Below, in pieces: positions 12,236 through 23,148 of a stretch of DNA of 64,000 nt. Both the position numbers and the translations under genes were made by a program. Source of the DNA: Zopfochytrium polystomum (taxonomy: Eukaryota > Chytridiomycota > Chytridiomycetes > Chytridiales > Chytridiaceae); contig JAIVFJ010000012.1 in NCBI GenBank assembly GCA_025765615.1, positions 186,001 through 250,000 of the forward strand, read 5' to 3'. The notes under the pieces were generated by a model. The model saw nothing but the letters and a program-made list of their open reading frames with translations, did no database searches and was not told the origin of the DNA. The first letter of the stretch is position 1; the number at the start of each line of letters is the position of its first letter.

Positions 12236-14525
12236 ATGGAGTTTGCCGGTATCCTCCTCGTCTGCTACTCGTCTAGGTTCGAGGCAGCTTCACGCGTTCC
12301 GGAAGTTAACCAACGGTTTCAAACTCTGAAGAGGTCATCAACTGGTTTTCAGCTACCCACCTTCTTGGTTCGACTTATTCCAACATGTGGTGGAGGATCC
12401 CCCAATCCTCGCTGCGCAGCTTCCGTATAATTCCGGGTCTCCTGATCTCACGCAAGCTGTTTTTGCTGGGCATCTTAAGGCGGCCGCTGATCTTCCCCCG
12501 CATCTTCTGGACTCAAGCGCGGATCTTTTTCTCGGCTTTGAGCCAAAGTTTCTCGCTGATATACTGTCTCCTAAAGTCGCCCTTTGCGATAAGGAGTTTC
12601 GTCTCAGCGTGGATGATATTGTCTTTGTGGGCCAACCGACCTTGCTGAACGCAGATCGCCCGGGTACCGGCCACAGATTCGCAAGGATGATTCAAAGGAA
12701 GAGGCTAGAGCGCATCGCACAAAGCGAGCGGGAAAGGGACCAGGATTTGTTCGAGTCTCGAGTGCAGCCCAGCCCAGCTTTCAGCGATCCACACGATGAC
12801 GGCTGCAATGCAAATACTACCGATCTGTCATCCTCCGACTCGGATGGAATCTTCAGTGCAGCGAACTTTTTCTCCCCAAGGGCCGCTTTGGGAGAAGTTC
12901 CTGTAGGAAAGGACTCTCCTTCGGGGAGGAAAGGCGTAGTTGACGAGTCCGACAGTGGAGTCCCTTTGCCGAATCAACCCTCGAATGGGCTAGTGTTGAC
13001 AATGTTCAACCTTGTTGTGGCGCTGAGGCCGACCAGAACTAGAAAGCGCTTAGACCAGACGGTTCTGGGCATGTTCCACGAGGTTGTTGCAAAACTGACT
13101 GGAGCTTTGAAGTACGAGCAGCTTAAAAGAGGATACGTGAAGCGAGAGACGGAACTCATCCTAGCGGTGAAGGATGATGTGATTAACAAAAGCCTAGGTG
13201 CGTTTGGAGTCTTCTGATTTTTTAACTTTAGAATAACCCCGCCTCTATTGGGCTAAAGGTCGCGGCGCTCCGAAAGAACGTTTAAGTAGAATCCTTCAAG
13301 AGAGCTCTCTGGCCAGGCTGTTCGCCCATCTGTTCCACACATTGAAATGCCACGAAACCTCCCATATCATTGTGAACTCATCGCTCGACCTGTCGCTTCA
13401 ATTACCAGTTGGAACCTTCTTGAAGTCGAAGAACGTGGTCAAGGCGGAAAATCTCCCACAATTGAAGCCTTTTTGCGCGCTGTTGTTCTTCCAGCCAGCT
13501 AGTGAAATTCTTGCTTGTCTTCCGAATGACGCGTCACCATTACTCCGGCGCCTAATTGAAACTGCTCTACCAACACGCAGGTGGGAATCCCGTTTAAGTT
13601 TGCAAGCGTCCACTGACCTCCCTGCAGTTTGGAGGAGCTCTCATTCATTCTTGACTGCAGTATCGCTCAAATATTCAAATTGGGTAATACGGCACTTTTA
13701 TCCATTGTCCAAGCTAAATCTCATTGCCACCTCAAGCTGCACACCTTATTTTCTGGCGGAGAGCACGAACAATTTCAGTTATTAGGCCTAGAAATGTTTT
13801 TGTTGTATCCAAAAATGCAAACTTTGCCATGTGAGTGATTGGTACAACATTTGGTGAATGAGCTAACAAGGTGCAGCCTGCCAACTCTTGAATCAGAGAT
13901 TGCCACCAAAGTTGGCGAGATTAATTTGGCACACTTTCTTTCAGTGTTGAAGACACCTGCTCCGTTTGGTTCTTTGTTCAGGACGACAGATTTTCGAGGC
14001 TCTTACCTTGAAATCTTGGAAACTCTCCTGAGAGCAGATATAATTGAGCAACTAGAGTCAGTGAGTATGAAAATAGTTGCAAGCAAATCGGCCACTGATG
14101 AAAGCGTTCCCCTCTATCGCAGTTTGTTTGTGAGTAGGCAGGCCTAATTCAAATTGTATGTTTTCCCATCTCTGAATGAAACTTGCAGACGTCTGTATCC
14201 CTCATTACTTGATCTCCAATGCGAACTATTCTACTGGTCAACACAATAGCCTTGTCATCGCCAACCCATCAAACATGACAGAAGCAGAGCGGCAATGTAT
14301 TGACCAGGTTATCGAATCTGCCCCAGAAACTGTGAGAGAACTCTTTCTCAAGTTGATACCCTACTTTGATGGAAAGCACAGTGTGGAGGAGATTTTATAC
14401 AGAGAGTCATTGCATTGGAAAGATTTCAAGCATGTTTTGAGGTAAGTACTTGTAAGATGTTTTGGGATTGTCTGACTTTCTACTCCAGGAATTTTAAAGA
14501 GTGTATTTTAATAACATGGGGTTGA
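12236..14525 (+). CDS. NPR3: GATOR1/SEACIT subunit Npr3 (nitrogen permease regulator 3-like)
   Basis: Npr3/NPRL3 is the longin-type partner of Npr2 in GATOR1, the GAP complex that turns off Rag GTPases and TORC1 at the vacuole when amino acids fall. Recognisable parts are an early SWFDLFQHVVEDPPILAA segment, FRLSVDDIVFVGQPTLL, the longin strand LTMFNLVVALRP followed by YEQLKRGYVKRETELILAVKDD, and the C-terminal winged-helix part ELFLKLIPYFDGKHSVEEIL. The last intron (gtaagt donor, acceptor before 14489) leads to NFKECILITWG and TGA at 14523-14525. Ser/Asp-rich sequence interrupts the longin region at about 12700-12970. The first exon is uncertain: ATG 12236 begins MEFAGILLVCYSSR, like other Npr3 starts, but the join to the next exon (acceptor ttttcag near 12350) is not resolved, and a short exon may be missing from the model. 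Confidence 0.82.
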
Positions 14526-14577
14526 TTCTCGAATGACTGTGAAATAGGAATCTTAGGATTCGTTTTTCATTTGTTAC

Positions 14578-14885
14578 TGTTATGAATCACCCTCTGGAAA
14601 CCTCTGGAACCTTCTAGAACATTCCTTCATGGAACCTTGTGGAACCTTCTGGAACCTTCTTTGCTTTCCTGACTTGTCTTGTTGTCATTGGCATCATTGG
14701 TATCATTGTATTACTAATTGCTCTTTCTGGAATTTTCTTTGAGTCTTGACAAGGAAGACTCTCACAAGGTATAAAAGGGGGATGGGGGACCTGTCCCATC
14801 CCTCAAGTGAATTATTGTTTCCAATACAATCATCACTCCTCTCAGTTCCTTGTCTGCCTTGTCCTGTCCTGCCCTGTTCCTGACA
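14578..14885 (+). mobile_element. probable solo LTR of a retrotransposon
   Basis: The 308-bp stretch begins TGTTATGAATC and ends CCTGACA, the TG...CA ends of LTRs. It is flanked by GTTAC (14573-14577) and ATTAC (14886-14890), a 4-of-5 match expected of a 5-bp target duplication. Inside are a strong TATA box (TATAAAA, 14770-14776) and an upstream array of GGAACCTTC units. No reverse transcriptase, gag or second LTR is present within the window, hence 'solo'. The assignment rests on structure only; it lies just after the NPRL3 stop codon. An isolated promoter-like repeat is the alternative. Confidence 0.6.
14594..14661. promoter_or_regulatory. array of heat-shock-element-like GGAACCTTC repeats
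   Basis: Imperfect direct repeats built from GGAAC and CCTTC alternate here, including TTCTAGAACATTC, which fits the nTTCnnGAAnnTTCn pattern bound by heat-shock factor. The array lies about 110 bp upstream of the TATA box inside the probable LTR, the place where an enhancer for element transcription would be expected. Binding is inferred from pattern only. Confidence 0.5.
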
Positions 14886-14888
14886 ATT

Positions 14889-15142
14889 ACCGTCTTGAAT
14901 CTTGCATGATTACTCCAATAGCCCAAAAACCTTGCCATCCCAGGCAAGAAACAAGTTGGAATTCGAAGTTTGTGGACTGGGCAAGGGACAGACCAACCAA
15001 AACAAAAAAGTCAGAAAAAGGCAGTTTGTCGGAGTACTGTCAGTCTCTGGCGCTGTCTGTTGAAACTTGTTTCCAGCTTGTAACTTGCTTTGCATGGCAA
15101 AGGTTTTGGGCTATTGGAGTAATCATACAAGATTCAAGACGG
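14889..15142. mobile_element. foldback / MITE-like element with long imperfect terminal inverted repeats
   Basis: The left arm from 14889 (ACCGTCTTGAATCTT, then ATGATTACTCCAATAGCCCA) is repeated in reverse complement ending at 15142. The first 50 bp of the arms match almost perfectly (14889-14938 against 15094-15142), and a weaker match extends to about 14971 and 15061. About 90 bp separate the arms. There is no coding potential and no clear target duplication. The left end falls inside the presumed target duplication of the adjacent LTR, so the two may form one composite insertion. Confidence 0.7.
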
Positions 15143-15319
15143 TTCTGCAACGGTTTCCTTGGTACAAGGAACTGTTAAGAAGAATTGATTTACTGTAGTT
15201 TTCATGATTCTTGAGCCCAACCCGTTTTCCACGAGGAAACTCAACTTGCAGGGTTTGCACAGGGTGGATTTAACGGAGAAAGAAACTCGGAGACACCACT
15301 ATTCAACTAACGACAAAAG

Positions 15320-15800
15320 TACATGAGGAAGTTCAGTGGCGTCTGTATCTTGTCATTAGTAGTGGTGGACCCCCGGTGGTTCCTTCTGTTGAACATTTTC
15401 CAGGAAGAATGTCGAGGCCGATTCATCAGCTCCTTCAAATGTTTCAGGATTCTTCATCCAAAAGGACTCTTGAGGGTATGTGGACTAGTTGAAACTGCCC
15501 ATTGAGCAAATCTGCGGAGTTTTTTGGTTTTAAAAGTAATAATAGACGTGTCTCTGATTTTGCCATTCCACCCGCAGTGATGGTTGGTGGCCCAGAAACT
15601 TTTGACTTGGAGCTTCGTCAAGTTCAGTCCAAGACCAAGCACGGCCCGTTCCACCTCCTCCTCGAAGTTCTTCTTCACCTCCGCTGGCAACGGCTCCTCA
15701 GCAAGGAATTCATCATCGGTCCTGAGTGAGGGCGGCGTCCGACTACGACTGCCGCGAGTCACAGCCGCCGGATCGCACCGCCACCACTGCCTCCTCCGTC
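15320..15800 (-). CDS. putative small protein, function unknown
   Basis: Two minus-strand segments look coding. One (about 15762-15580) reads LRTDDEFLAEEPLPAEVKKN and then a charged helix containing LGLNLTKLQVKSFW. The other (about 15470-15359) reads ESFWMKNPETFEGADESAST and ends PPGVHHY followed by TAA. An intron lies between them, but its borders and the start codon could not be fixed; an ATG with a Gly-rich N-terminus near 15815 is one possibility. I do not recognise the family. The acidic and charged composition and conserved-looking SFW and NPETF segments argue against a random frame. Confidence 0.4.
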
Positions 15801-16207
15801 ACGCGACTTCTGCTGTGTATCCTGCATCCGTACCCCCGGATCATACAGGATCGCTTCCCACAGAGGCTTTGGATCGCGCGGTGGTCATCCGATAGCTGCG
15901 ATTCCTAGTCTCTTCCACCCACCAAACCCGTCGCCAACTCTGCAAACTGTTTTAACCGACCGAACTTCGCTGGATCGCCCTGCCACCACGTTTGATTGTG
16001 GCATCGCCCCCCGGACAGCAGCGCACAAGCGGACAACGAGCTCGCCACTTTCGAAAAGAATTGGGAGCTCGGGGGGTTGTCTTCTTCGCGTCGGGTTTTG
16101 TTGCTTTAGTTATTGGAAAACCGAAGGAGCCAAGGGTCACCTGGTGTGCTCCAAGTCGTTGCAACTTCTAGGACTGGGCACCCACCCAGAACCTTCCTAG
16201 CTCCGAC

Positions 16208-18657
16208 ATGACTGAAGAATGCGTTTACGATGACACTCCCATTGCTGAGTTCTTAAAAGGTTTGGCGGGCTGTGGGGCAAGCCCCACTTTGAAGCCAACT
16301 CACTCTCCTTCGCATTTTTTCTTCTGCACCCACTGAAACGAACGGCAACATCAAAGATCTGCCGGAGTTCGAGGGAGAGGGCAACTTTGTTCATCAAGAG
16401 GACGTCTACGCAAACCCCTTCATCCCTAACTACGCCCCATCTAATGATGCCCACGGCAAGCGTGATTATAAGGATTCCACAGACAACGATCGTGATGACG
16501 GACGGCGTGGGCTGCAGTCAGCGAACATATCACCCTTCGCCGTCTTTGTTGAGGTATGCTGACTTTGGCCCACAGCCGCAGTCTTACATAGATGGTCTGC
16601 TTGTTCAAAGGCGGTTGGCATTCCGACCTACAACACATACAGAGAACACCACCAGTATTTCCTTGATTGCCGTGACGCCGTCGAAAATGCACTGGTCAGC
16701 GAGCTTGAACGTGCCTCAGCTCCACCCGCAGCAATGAATGGGCACAACCTCTTCGACCACACTGCTGCCAAGGAGAAGAGCTCGTCAACGCCACCCCGCA
16801 AACAGCCTGTCAAATTGAGTTGGCGTGTCTGGGCAGCGCTAGGTGCGGCCACAGCAGCGGTAGCAGCAGCAGCAACCACTGTCATTGGGCATGATCAATG
16901 GCAGGATCACGGCCCCTGGTTGGTGCTCCCAGCAGGGCTGGTGTGGATTGCATGGAACTTTTACGTCAGTTACGCCTTGATTTCTTCTCAGAAATGTTAA
17001 CATGAGGCTTACTTCACCATAGTCTAAGGATCTTTCATTGACAGCAGAAAAAAGGCTATTGACGGAAATACCAGCGTTCACAGAAAGTGCTGCCGCTTTC
17101 GATGCTGCAGTATTCAGGGGAATCAAAAGTATTCAGGAATTTGAGCTAGTTTCAAAAGGCTACCGATTGTAAGTCATCACTGCAAACAATCCCAGTGCTG
17201 TCAAGTCAATTAGTCCTCACTACGATTACAGGTCAACCAAAACAGTGCCTATACCAGAGCGATCAGTTCAACAGCTGCGTTGCAGAGTAACTCGGCAAAC
17301 TCTTCGGCAGGTCTTTTTGGGGATTTTTGCTGCAATCAGTGAATGGCGCGCAAAGCTTCGCCGGCTGTCACGTTCCGCATCGCCCAAGAGTCGTACCTCC
17401 AAAAACATCTCGCTGGAGTCAGAAAGCTCTGTTGCTTGTCCGCAACAGATACTTGAGCTACTCAATGAGCTTTCGCTGGAAGCGTTTCGGTCAGCAGTTG
17501 TTGAACTGCGAATACAGAGAATTGCTTTGTTGGAGGATATACTATTGATGTTTGCCGACGGGCCGTCAAAAGGAAGTGGGCGTTTCGTCGAGAAACGCAG
17601 TCCACCAGCACTATCTTCTGGGAAGCAGAAAATCCTTTTTCCGATTTTTTCCAGCCTTTCAGAGATGTTGCAAGGCTCTGTGGCTCTCATTGAGGCAGAC
17701 CTTAAGCTGGATTTGAGTTGAGAGTCCTTGATTCTTTGTGCGCTCTTCAAAGTGTGTTTTCATTTGACCAGTGTTCTGTTGTCCACCTTATTGATCTGTG
17801 CGAATAGGAATGAAGGTTAAAAATAGCAAACCCCCAGCTTTGTCACCAGGGCCAAGCAAGGCAAACGACACGGTTCAATTCGAGACGGCTCTGGTTGATT
17901 TGGATCGATACTTAACATCAGCGAGGTTGAAGCTTGTTGCAATAAGCCAAGACTTTTGCGGTATACCTCTGAAAGGACTGCACAGCGCGATACTGACCCA
18001 ACCGCCGTTCGGCACCCTCTCGGACTTTGTAGAATTCAACGAAGGCAGAATGGACAAGCTGGAGCCCAAAGTCAATGCGCACTTGGACGGCATTCTCCTG
18101 GACATCAAAGATGGCGAAGAGAAAGTCACAGACGTCCGCCGTCTTCTCCACCACGTTCTGAACCCAGCTGCCGCGGCGGCGGAGGCCGCTTCCCGGAGCA
18201 ATCTGGACAAGCTCGCACAACTCGAGCCATCCCGGCCCGAAGAGAGCGAAGTCGATCAGCCGCCCTACGTACAGGTTTCGGCTGAAGAGGATGCCGTGCT
18301 GGAGAAGATTGGTCCAGCTGTTGTTTTTGAATTCGACTTTAATGACAGCGAGGAAGGACGCGTGCGGCCAAAGGTACAGTGAGAGTCTGAACCAAAGGGA
18401 TTCCCGAGCGGGCTGTTGCTAAACCGTAACCCATTTGTCGGTTTTAATATCAGAGCAAACTCTCTCGACAAGAGCGGATATTGGAGCAGCAACGCGACCG
18501 AGAAGCTAAGGTGCGTAGTGTTTAGGCTGTTTTGTTGACGTACCTGTTATTCTTAAGCTTTCTCTGTGACGAGTAGGCGAAAGAAGCATCAACGGAGAAA
18601 CTGAGCAAGCAGATGGTGTCCGAGTTGAAGAACGTTCTTCAAATACGAGGCGAATAA
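16208..18657 (+). CDS. vezatin / Inp2-like myosin-binding membrane protein
   Basis: ATG 16208 opens MTEECVYDDTPIAEFLK, close to the acidic start of vezatins. After an N-terminal cytosolic part, two adjacent hydrophobic helices follow: one Ala-rich (VWAALGAATAAVAAAATTVI) and one PWLVLPAGLVWIAWNFYVSY, at about 16820-16980. Next comes a helical region (FTESAAAFDAAVFRGIKSIQ, STKTVPIPERSVQQLRCRVT) typical of the myosin-binding domain of vezatin and of the yeast peroxisomal Myo2 receptor Inp2. The C-terminus ends in a basic helix (LSREERILEQQRDREAKAK) and LKNVLQIRGE with TAA at 18655-18657. About seven short introns interrupt the gene, with donors at 16261, about 16554, and 18371-18520. Family-level assignment is likely; whether it tethers peroxisomes, vesicles or junction-like structures cannot be told from sequence. 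Confidence 0.68.
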
Positions 18658-19393
18658 TATCACATTCACACGGTCATACTTAATGCCACAGCGCTGTGAG
18701 AATAAATCTAAAGTGGGCAGAGAGTGGATGGCCACGCCTCTTGGGAGAAGCTCCCACAGCTTCTTGCGCGGTGCCCATTGAGCAAATCTGCTTGTCTGCT
18801 TTTTTTTTAGTGTTTTGAGCTAAATCAAACTTCTCTGTCTCGGGCATCAGTCCAAGTTAAAGCAGCAGTAAATGCAAAGAGGAGTAAATGGGGAATGGTA
18901 TCTCTCTGAAATAAATGGAATCTTTGGAGTTGCGGGAACATCAAAAGTTTCGTGGTTCTTCGACGAGGGCGAGGTCAGTACAGATGCATTCACCGTTTGG
19001 GCTACGATTCTCGGGTTGTGTTCGACGTCATCCCTGCAGCGAAATCGACAGTGCGCGGTCCGACTGGGGGCAGACCGCTGAATGATATCTGTGGCAACCC
19101 CGCGCGACCGCCAGACAGACACCGCGTCATGTTGCGGCACACCGGCCATTCCAAATCGCCGTGATTGTCGCTCTGGCCGGCTACAGCGCGCGGGTCAGTC
19201 GGCCGGTCTGCCGGGCCAAAATGTCGCCGACCGAACCAAAAATGTCGCCGGCACCCATTCTTCTTCTTCAGTCGCCCGTCGCCCTCAACAGCACGTGGCA
19301 CTCATGTCGTGCGAGAGAAGGAACCATCCATGTTACATTTAATAGCGTTTATACGAAACCTCCCCTGTGACCATTGAACACTCCCACACAACC
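18658..19393. other. intergenic region between the vezatin-like gene and the P450
   Basis: No supported gene. It contains a 20-bp sequence (18772-18791) also found at 15496-15515, a T9 run and, near 19350, an AT-rich stretch before the P450 start. Open frames of 60 to 100 codons on both strands overlap one another and show no domain. Confidence 0.4.
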
Positions 19394-21241
19394 ATGCTCG
19401 CCTCTCTGCTCTTTGGCGCGCCAGCGGGTCCCCGCGCATCACCGTCCTCCTCCCGCGCCGTGAACGCCGCCGCCGTCGCGGCCGCAGCCGCCGCCGGCCT
19501 TTCCGCCGCCGCGGCGCTCGTCGCCTACCTCTACTGGGAGTACCCCGTCTTCCACCACCCGCGCATCAAAAAGCAGGCCCTCCTCAAATCTGTCAGCAGC
19601 GAGACCGGCACCGTGGCCCTACCCAAAGGGCGGGCCCCGGTCGTGGGCGACCTGCTCCCGCTGGCGGCCGGCTTCGATCGCATCCACGACATGTTCAGCG
19701 AGATCCTGAACGAGAACGCGCGCGAGTGCGCAGAGCGCGGGCTTCCGCCGGGCGGCGCGACCATGAATTTGCCGTTCACCCCCGCCATGATCGGGAGCGT
19801 CGACCCTGCTTTGGTCGAGCACGTGCTGAAAACAAAGTTCCACATTTACAACAAGGTTTGGGTTGGGAATTTGTTGGCCGGTGACAAACAACGAATGAAG
19901 AAAAACAACCATCCTGACAAACACTCCACCCGCTCCAGGGACATTTCTTTTTCTCGCGCACCTCTGACGTTCTCGGCCACGGCATTTTCGCGGTTGACGG
20001 CGACGAGTGGAAGTTTCAGCGAAAGACTGCAGCCAATTTGTTCAATGTCAAGGTCAGCCGTGGAGGGCTTCATCCTTCCAGTTGCTGTCGCCTAACAAAA
20101 CATCATTCGCGCAGAACTTCAAAGAATTCGTCGGGGTGGTTTTCGTCGACGAAATGAAGATTCTCTCTGAAAGACTGGATCAAGCCGCACAAGCGAATGA
20201 AATCGTTAATCTCCAGGACCTCTTTTTCCGTTTTACTCTTGATGGGTTTTGTCGCATTGGCTTTGGAGTAAGTTCTTGGTGGCGTTTGCGTCAAAAGCCA
20301 CTGACTCTTTTGGCGCTGCTAAATAGGAGACTATTGATTCTCTCCGAGATGCCAAGCCAATTCCCTTTGCGACTGCCTTTGACGACGCCCAAACGCGCTT
20401 GAGCAGCCGTTTCCTTACACCCCTTTGGCCGCTGGTCGAATTTATCACTCCCATCGGTTGGCGGCACGCTCGCAACGTCCGGATCATCCAGAGCTTTGGC
20501 CAAAAGATTGTCGAAAAGCGCCTGTCCCAAATCCAGTCCGGCGCCGACCCCTCGCAGTTCTCTGACGCCCTCAGCTTCATGATGTCGACGGAAATGCCGG
20601 CGACCGGAAAGCCCCCGAGCCCGTCCCAGCTGGTCGAGTACGTGGTGAACCTGATCATCGCGGGGCGGGACACGACGGCGCAAGCACTCTCGTGGTGCGT
20701 GCTGATGCTGCACCGCAACCCGGCCGCCAAGGCGGCGCTGCTGGCCGAGATCGACGCAGCGTTGCCGGACCGGTCGCAGCTGCCCACGTACGAGCAGGTG
20801 CGCGGGTTGACGTACGCGAACGCCGTGTTCCACGAGACGCTGCGGCTGTACCCGTCCGTGCCGCAGGAAATCAAGCAAGCGGCCCAAGACGACGTGCTGC
20901 CGAACGGCTTGCACGTTCCCGCCGGCACGCTGGTGTCGTGGTCCCCGTACGCCATGGGACGCAACACGCTTCTGTGGGGCGAGGACGCGGCGTCGTTCCG
21001 GCCGGAGCGGTGGCTGGAGATGGACAAGGCGCCGTCGCAGTTTGTGTACCCGGTGTTCAACGCGGGCCCGAGGGTCTGCTTGGGCAAGAACATGGCGGAA
21101 CTGGAGGGGGTCTTTGTGCTGGTGTCGTTGCTGCGGCAGTTCGATGTTCAGGTCCTTCATCACGAGAAGGTGACGTACGCCTTTTCCCTTACGCTTCCGA
21201 TGAAGAATGGAATGGATGTCCGGGTGACGCGTCGGGAGTGA
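19394..21241 (+). CDS. cytochrome P450 monooxygenase, CYP52/CYP86-like
   Basis: P450s use NADPH and O2, through a reductase, to hydroxylate small hydrophobic substrates at the ER. Residues 1 to 50 include an Ala-rich membrane anchor (AAAVAAAAAAGLSAAAALVA). Later features are DVLGHGIFAVDGDEWKFQRK (C helix, WxxxR type), the I-helix oxygen-binding motif AGRDTTAQ, the K-helix ETLR, the PERF-region equivalent FRPERW and the heme-binding loop FNAGPRVCLGKN with its Cys. The order and the AGRDTTAQ and FNAGPR forms resemble fatty-acid omega-hydroxylases (CYP52, CYP63, CYP86). At least three introns are present: after TACAACAAG at about 19854, after 20055 and after 20265. The acceptor of the first is uncertain. 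All signature residues are intact, so it should be active. The substrate is unknown. Confidence 0.92.
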
Positions 21242-21721
21242 GGACCGAGGACCCTGTATTCTCAAGTACATTTGGAGCAGCGGCTTTTTTTTACCCTCGT
21301 TTGCAACCAGCAGTACCAGTGTCCCTCATTCATATCGTTGCGTGGTTTTGGAAGTCGTCGTCGCTTTCGCTTTCGTTTGTTTGCTGTGTGTGACGTGCAA
21401 CAAAGCACTTGCATGAGCCCGCCAAACCGACAGGCAGGCGGCAGACAAAAAAAAAATTAAGAAATTCATTCGTGAGTGAGGCGCAAAGCCACCTTGTCCC
21501 GCCCTTGCATCTCTTGACGCTCGCTCGCCGCCCTGTCAGTGTTGCTGTTATCATCTCTAACTCGCAACCGCATCAACGGGCCTAGTTTCGACCAGATCGA
21601 CGGCGGCGCCCTTCGGCTTATCCACTTCCTCCCTGGCGCTTCCTTCGTGGATTGCTCGAAGCGACTATCGCTCGCTTTGAACTCTCGCTTCCCACGCCGC
21701 TCCCCACACTCCCCCTGAGCA
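21242..21721. other. intergenic region between the P450 and the UPF0658-like gene
   Basis: Holds the P450 3' end, an A9 run at 21449-21457 and presumably the promoter of the following gene. No coding or RNA feature is supported. Confidence 0.4.
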
Positions 21722-23148
21722 ATGCCACAAAACTCGAAGCCTCTTCCCGTACCGCCGGCGGCGTACGGATCGTACAACCATAGCTCGGCGCACCCAGATT
21801 ATGCCGCCGATCAGAAGCGTCCCCTTATCGAGCGTCTCTTCCCGTGCGTTTGCTGCCACTTTTTTGCATTCCCCGCTTTTGAGATGGTCTGCTAATTGGT
21901 GTGACTCGCCTCAAACGCCGCAGACAACCGAAGGACGACATTCAAGTGTTCTGGTCCCGACTGTCCCTCGCCCTTTTTGTTCTTCAGACCCTCATCCTCG
22001 CCGGGCTCGAGATCGCTGTCCTCGTGTTCGATGGTCAACTCTACTTCAGCATCAAAGCTCAAGCGCCGGACCAAAACATGGACCCGAACCTGAAAGCTGG
22101 ACGAACGTACCACGGAGCTTTTTTGGCCTCGCTCGCTTTTGGCCTTTTCGTCGCTTGGGACGCCATTCTGTGAGTTCCGCACTAAAGACAATTCCCGACT
22201 GGCAGGGTAAGCTGATAATGATGTCTATTTTCAGGCACCAAAATTTCGTCCAGGTTGTCGCAGTGTGCGGCTACTCCGTTGGCTGCTTCGTCTTTGCTGT
22301 CATTCAAATTTCTCAATCGCAAAAGACGCGCGACTCCATCGCGGATTTCTACTCCGACGGTCCTGACTGGACTGGGAACCAGATTGTTCAGTACGTCATG
22401 GCCGGAATCACCGCAGTGTGGATTCCTATTTTCGCGTATCTTTCATACCGCATGTTCCGAGAGTTCGGCTGGACTATTTACCGGGTGACTGGCGGCGACA
22501 AGAAAATGGAGCGAGGTATGGGGAGCGTTGCGTTGAGCTCCCATTGCTTTTTGAAGCTAACTCTCGTGTCAACAGCTTTCACAAACTTCCACATTCAAAA
22601 CATCACCGTCAAGTTTTCAATCTTCTTCTTGTTCCTGTTCGCCATTATCAACCTGGTAAGCCAACAAGCATCTATTTTACTGTCGTTATCAGACTATTTA
22701 CTTTTTTCAACTTTTATGCGTCCAATTCCAGGTGTTGACTGACAACACGTCCGCCTCGGAAATCCTGATCCCAGTCTTCGGTGTTCCGTTCGTTCTCGCC
22801 ATCGGTTTCGCCGGCTGGCTCGGTGCTCGCAGGGAATCAAACGGTCTTATACTCCTTTTCGAGCTCGGCAACCTTTGCATGCTCGCCTACGTCCTCTTTT
22901 ACCTTGCCCGCGTTCTCCGTCTGTACGGATCGGATGAGTTTAAGCAGAAGATGTTCGACCGATACGATGCCATTCAGCGACCGCTCACATTTTGGGGTGT
23001 TCTCGCTGTGCTCCTGTTGCTCGGGTCTTGCTTGTACGGGTTTATTTGCATGAACCAATTCGGAAGGGGTTTGAAGGAGGTTTTGGACCAGCAGCGAAAG
23101 CAACCAAAGGAGGAGCGCCCGTCTGCCACTATCGATTTAGACAGTTAA
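21722..23148 (+). CDS. multi-pass membrane protein, UPF0658 (Golgi membrane protein) type
   Basis: Exons 21722-21843, 21924-22169, 22235-22515, 22576-22655 and 22732-23148 join with consistent phases to 381 residues, all with GT-AG introns. After a short polar N-terminus (PVPPAAYGSYNH, IERLFPQPKDDIQVFWSR) seven or so hydrophobic segments follow, for example LALFVLQTLILAGLEIAVLV, FVQVVAVCGYSVGCFVFAVI, FSIFFLFLFAIINLV, ILIPVFGVPFVLAIGFAGWL and FWGVLAVLLLLGSCLYGFIC. The pattern and length fit the fungal UPF0658 Golgi membrane family known from fission yeast. The tail is short, charged and cytosolic in appearance. No catalytic motif is visible and the molecular role is unknown. Confidence 0.72.

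Noticed and set aside
14586..14662. CRISPR-like or minisatellite array
   Set aside because: Units are imperfect and 9-20 bp with no spacers, and this is nuclear eukaryotic DNA; heat-shock-element-like repeats within an LTR explain them better.
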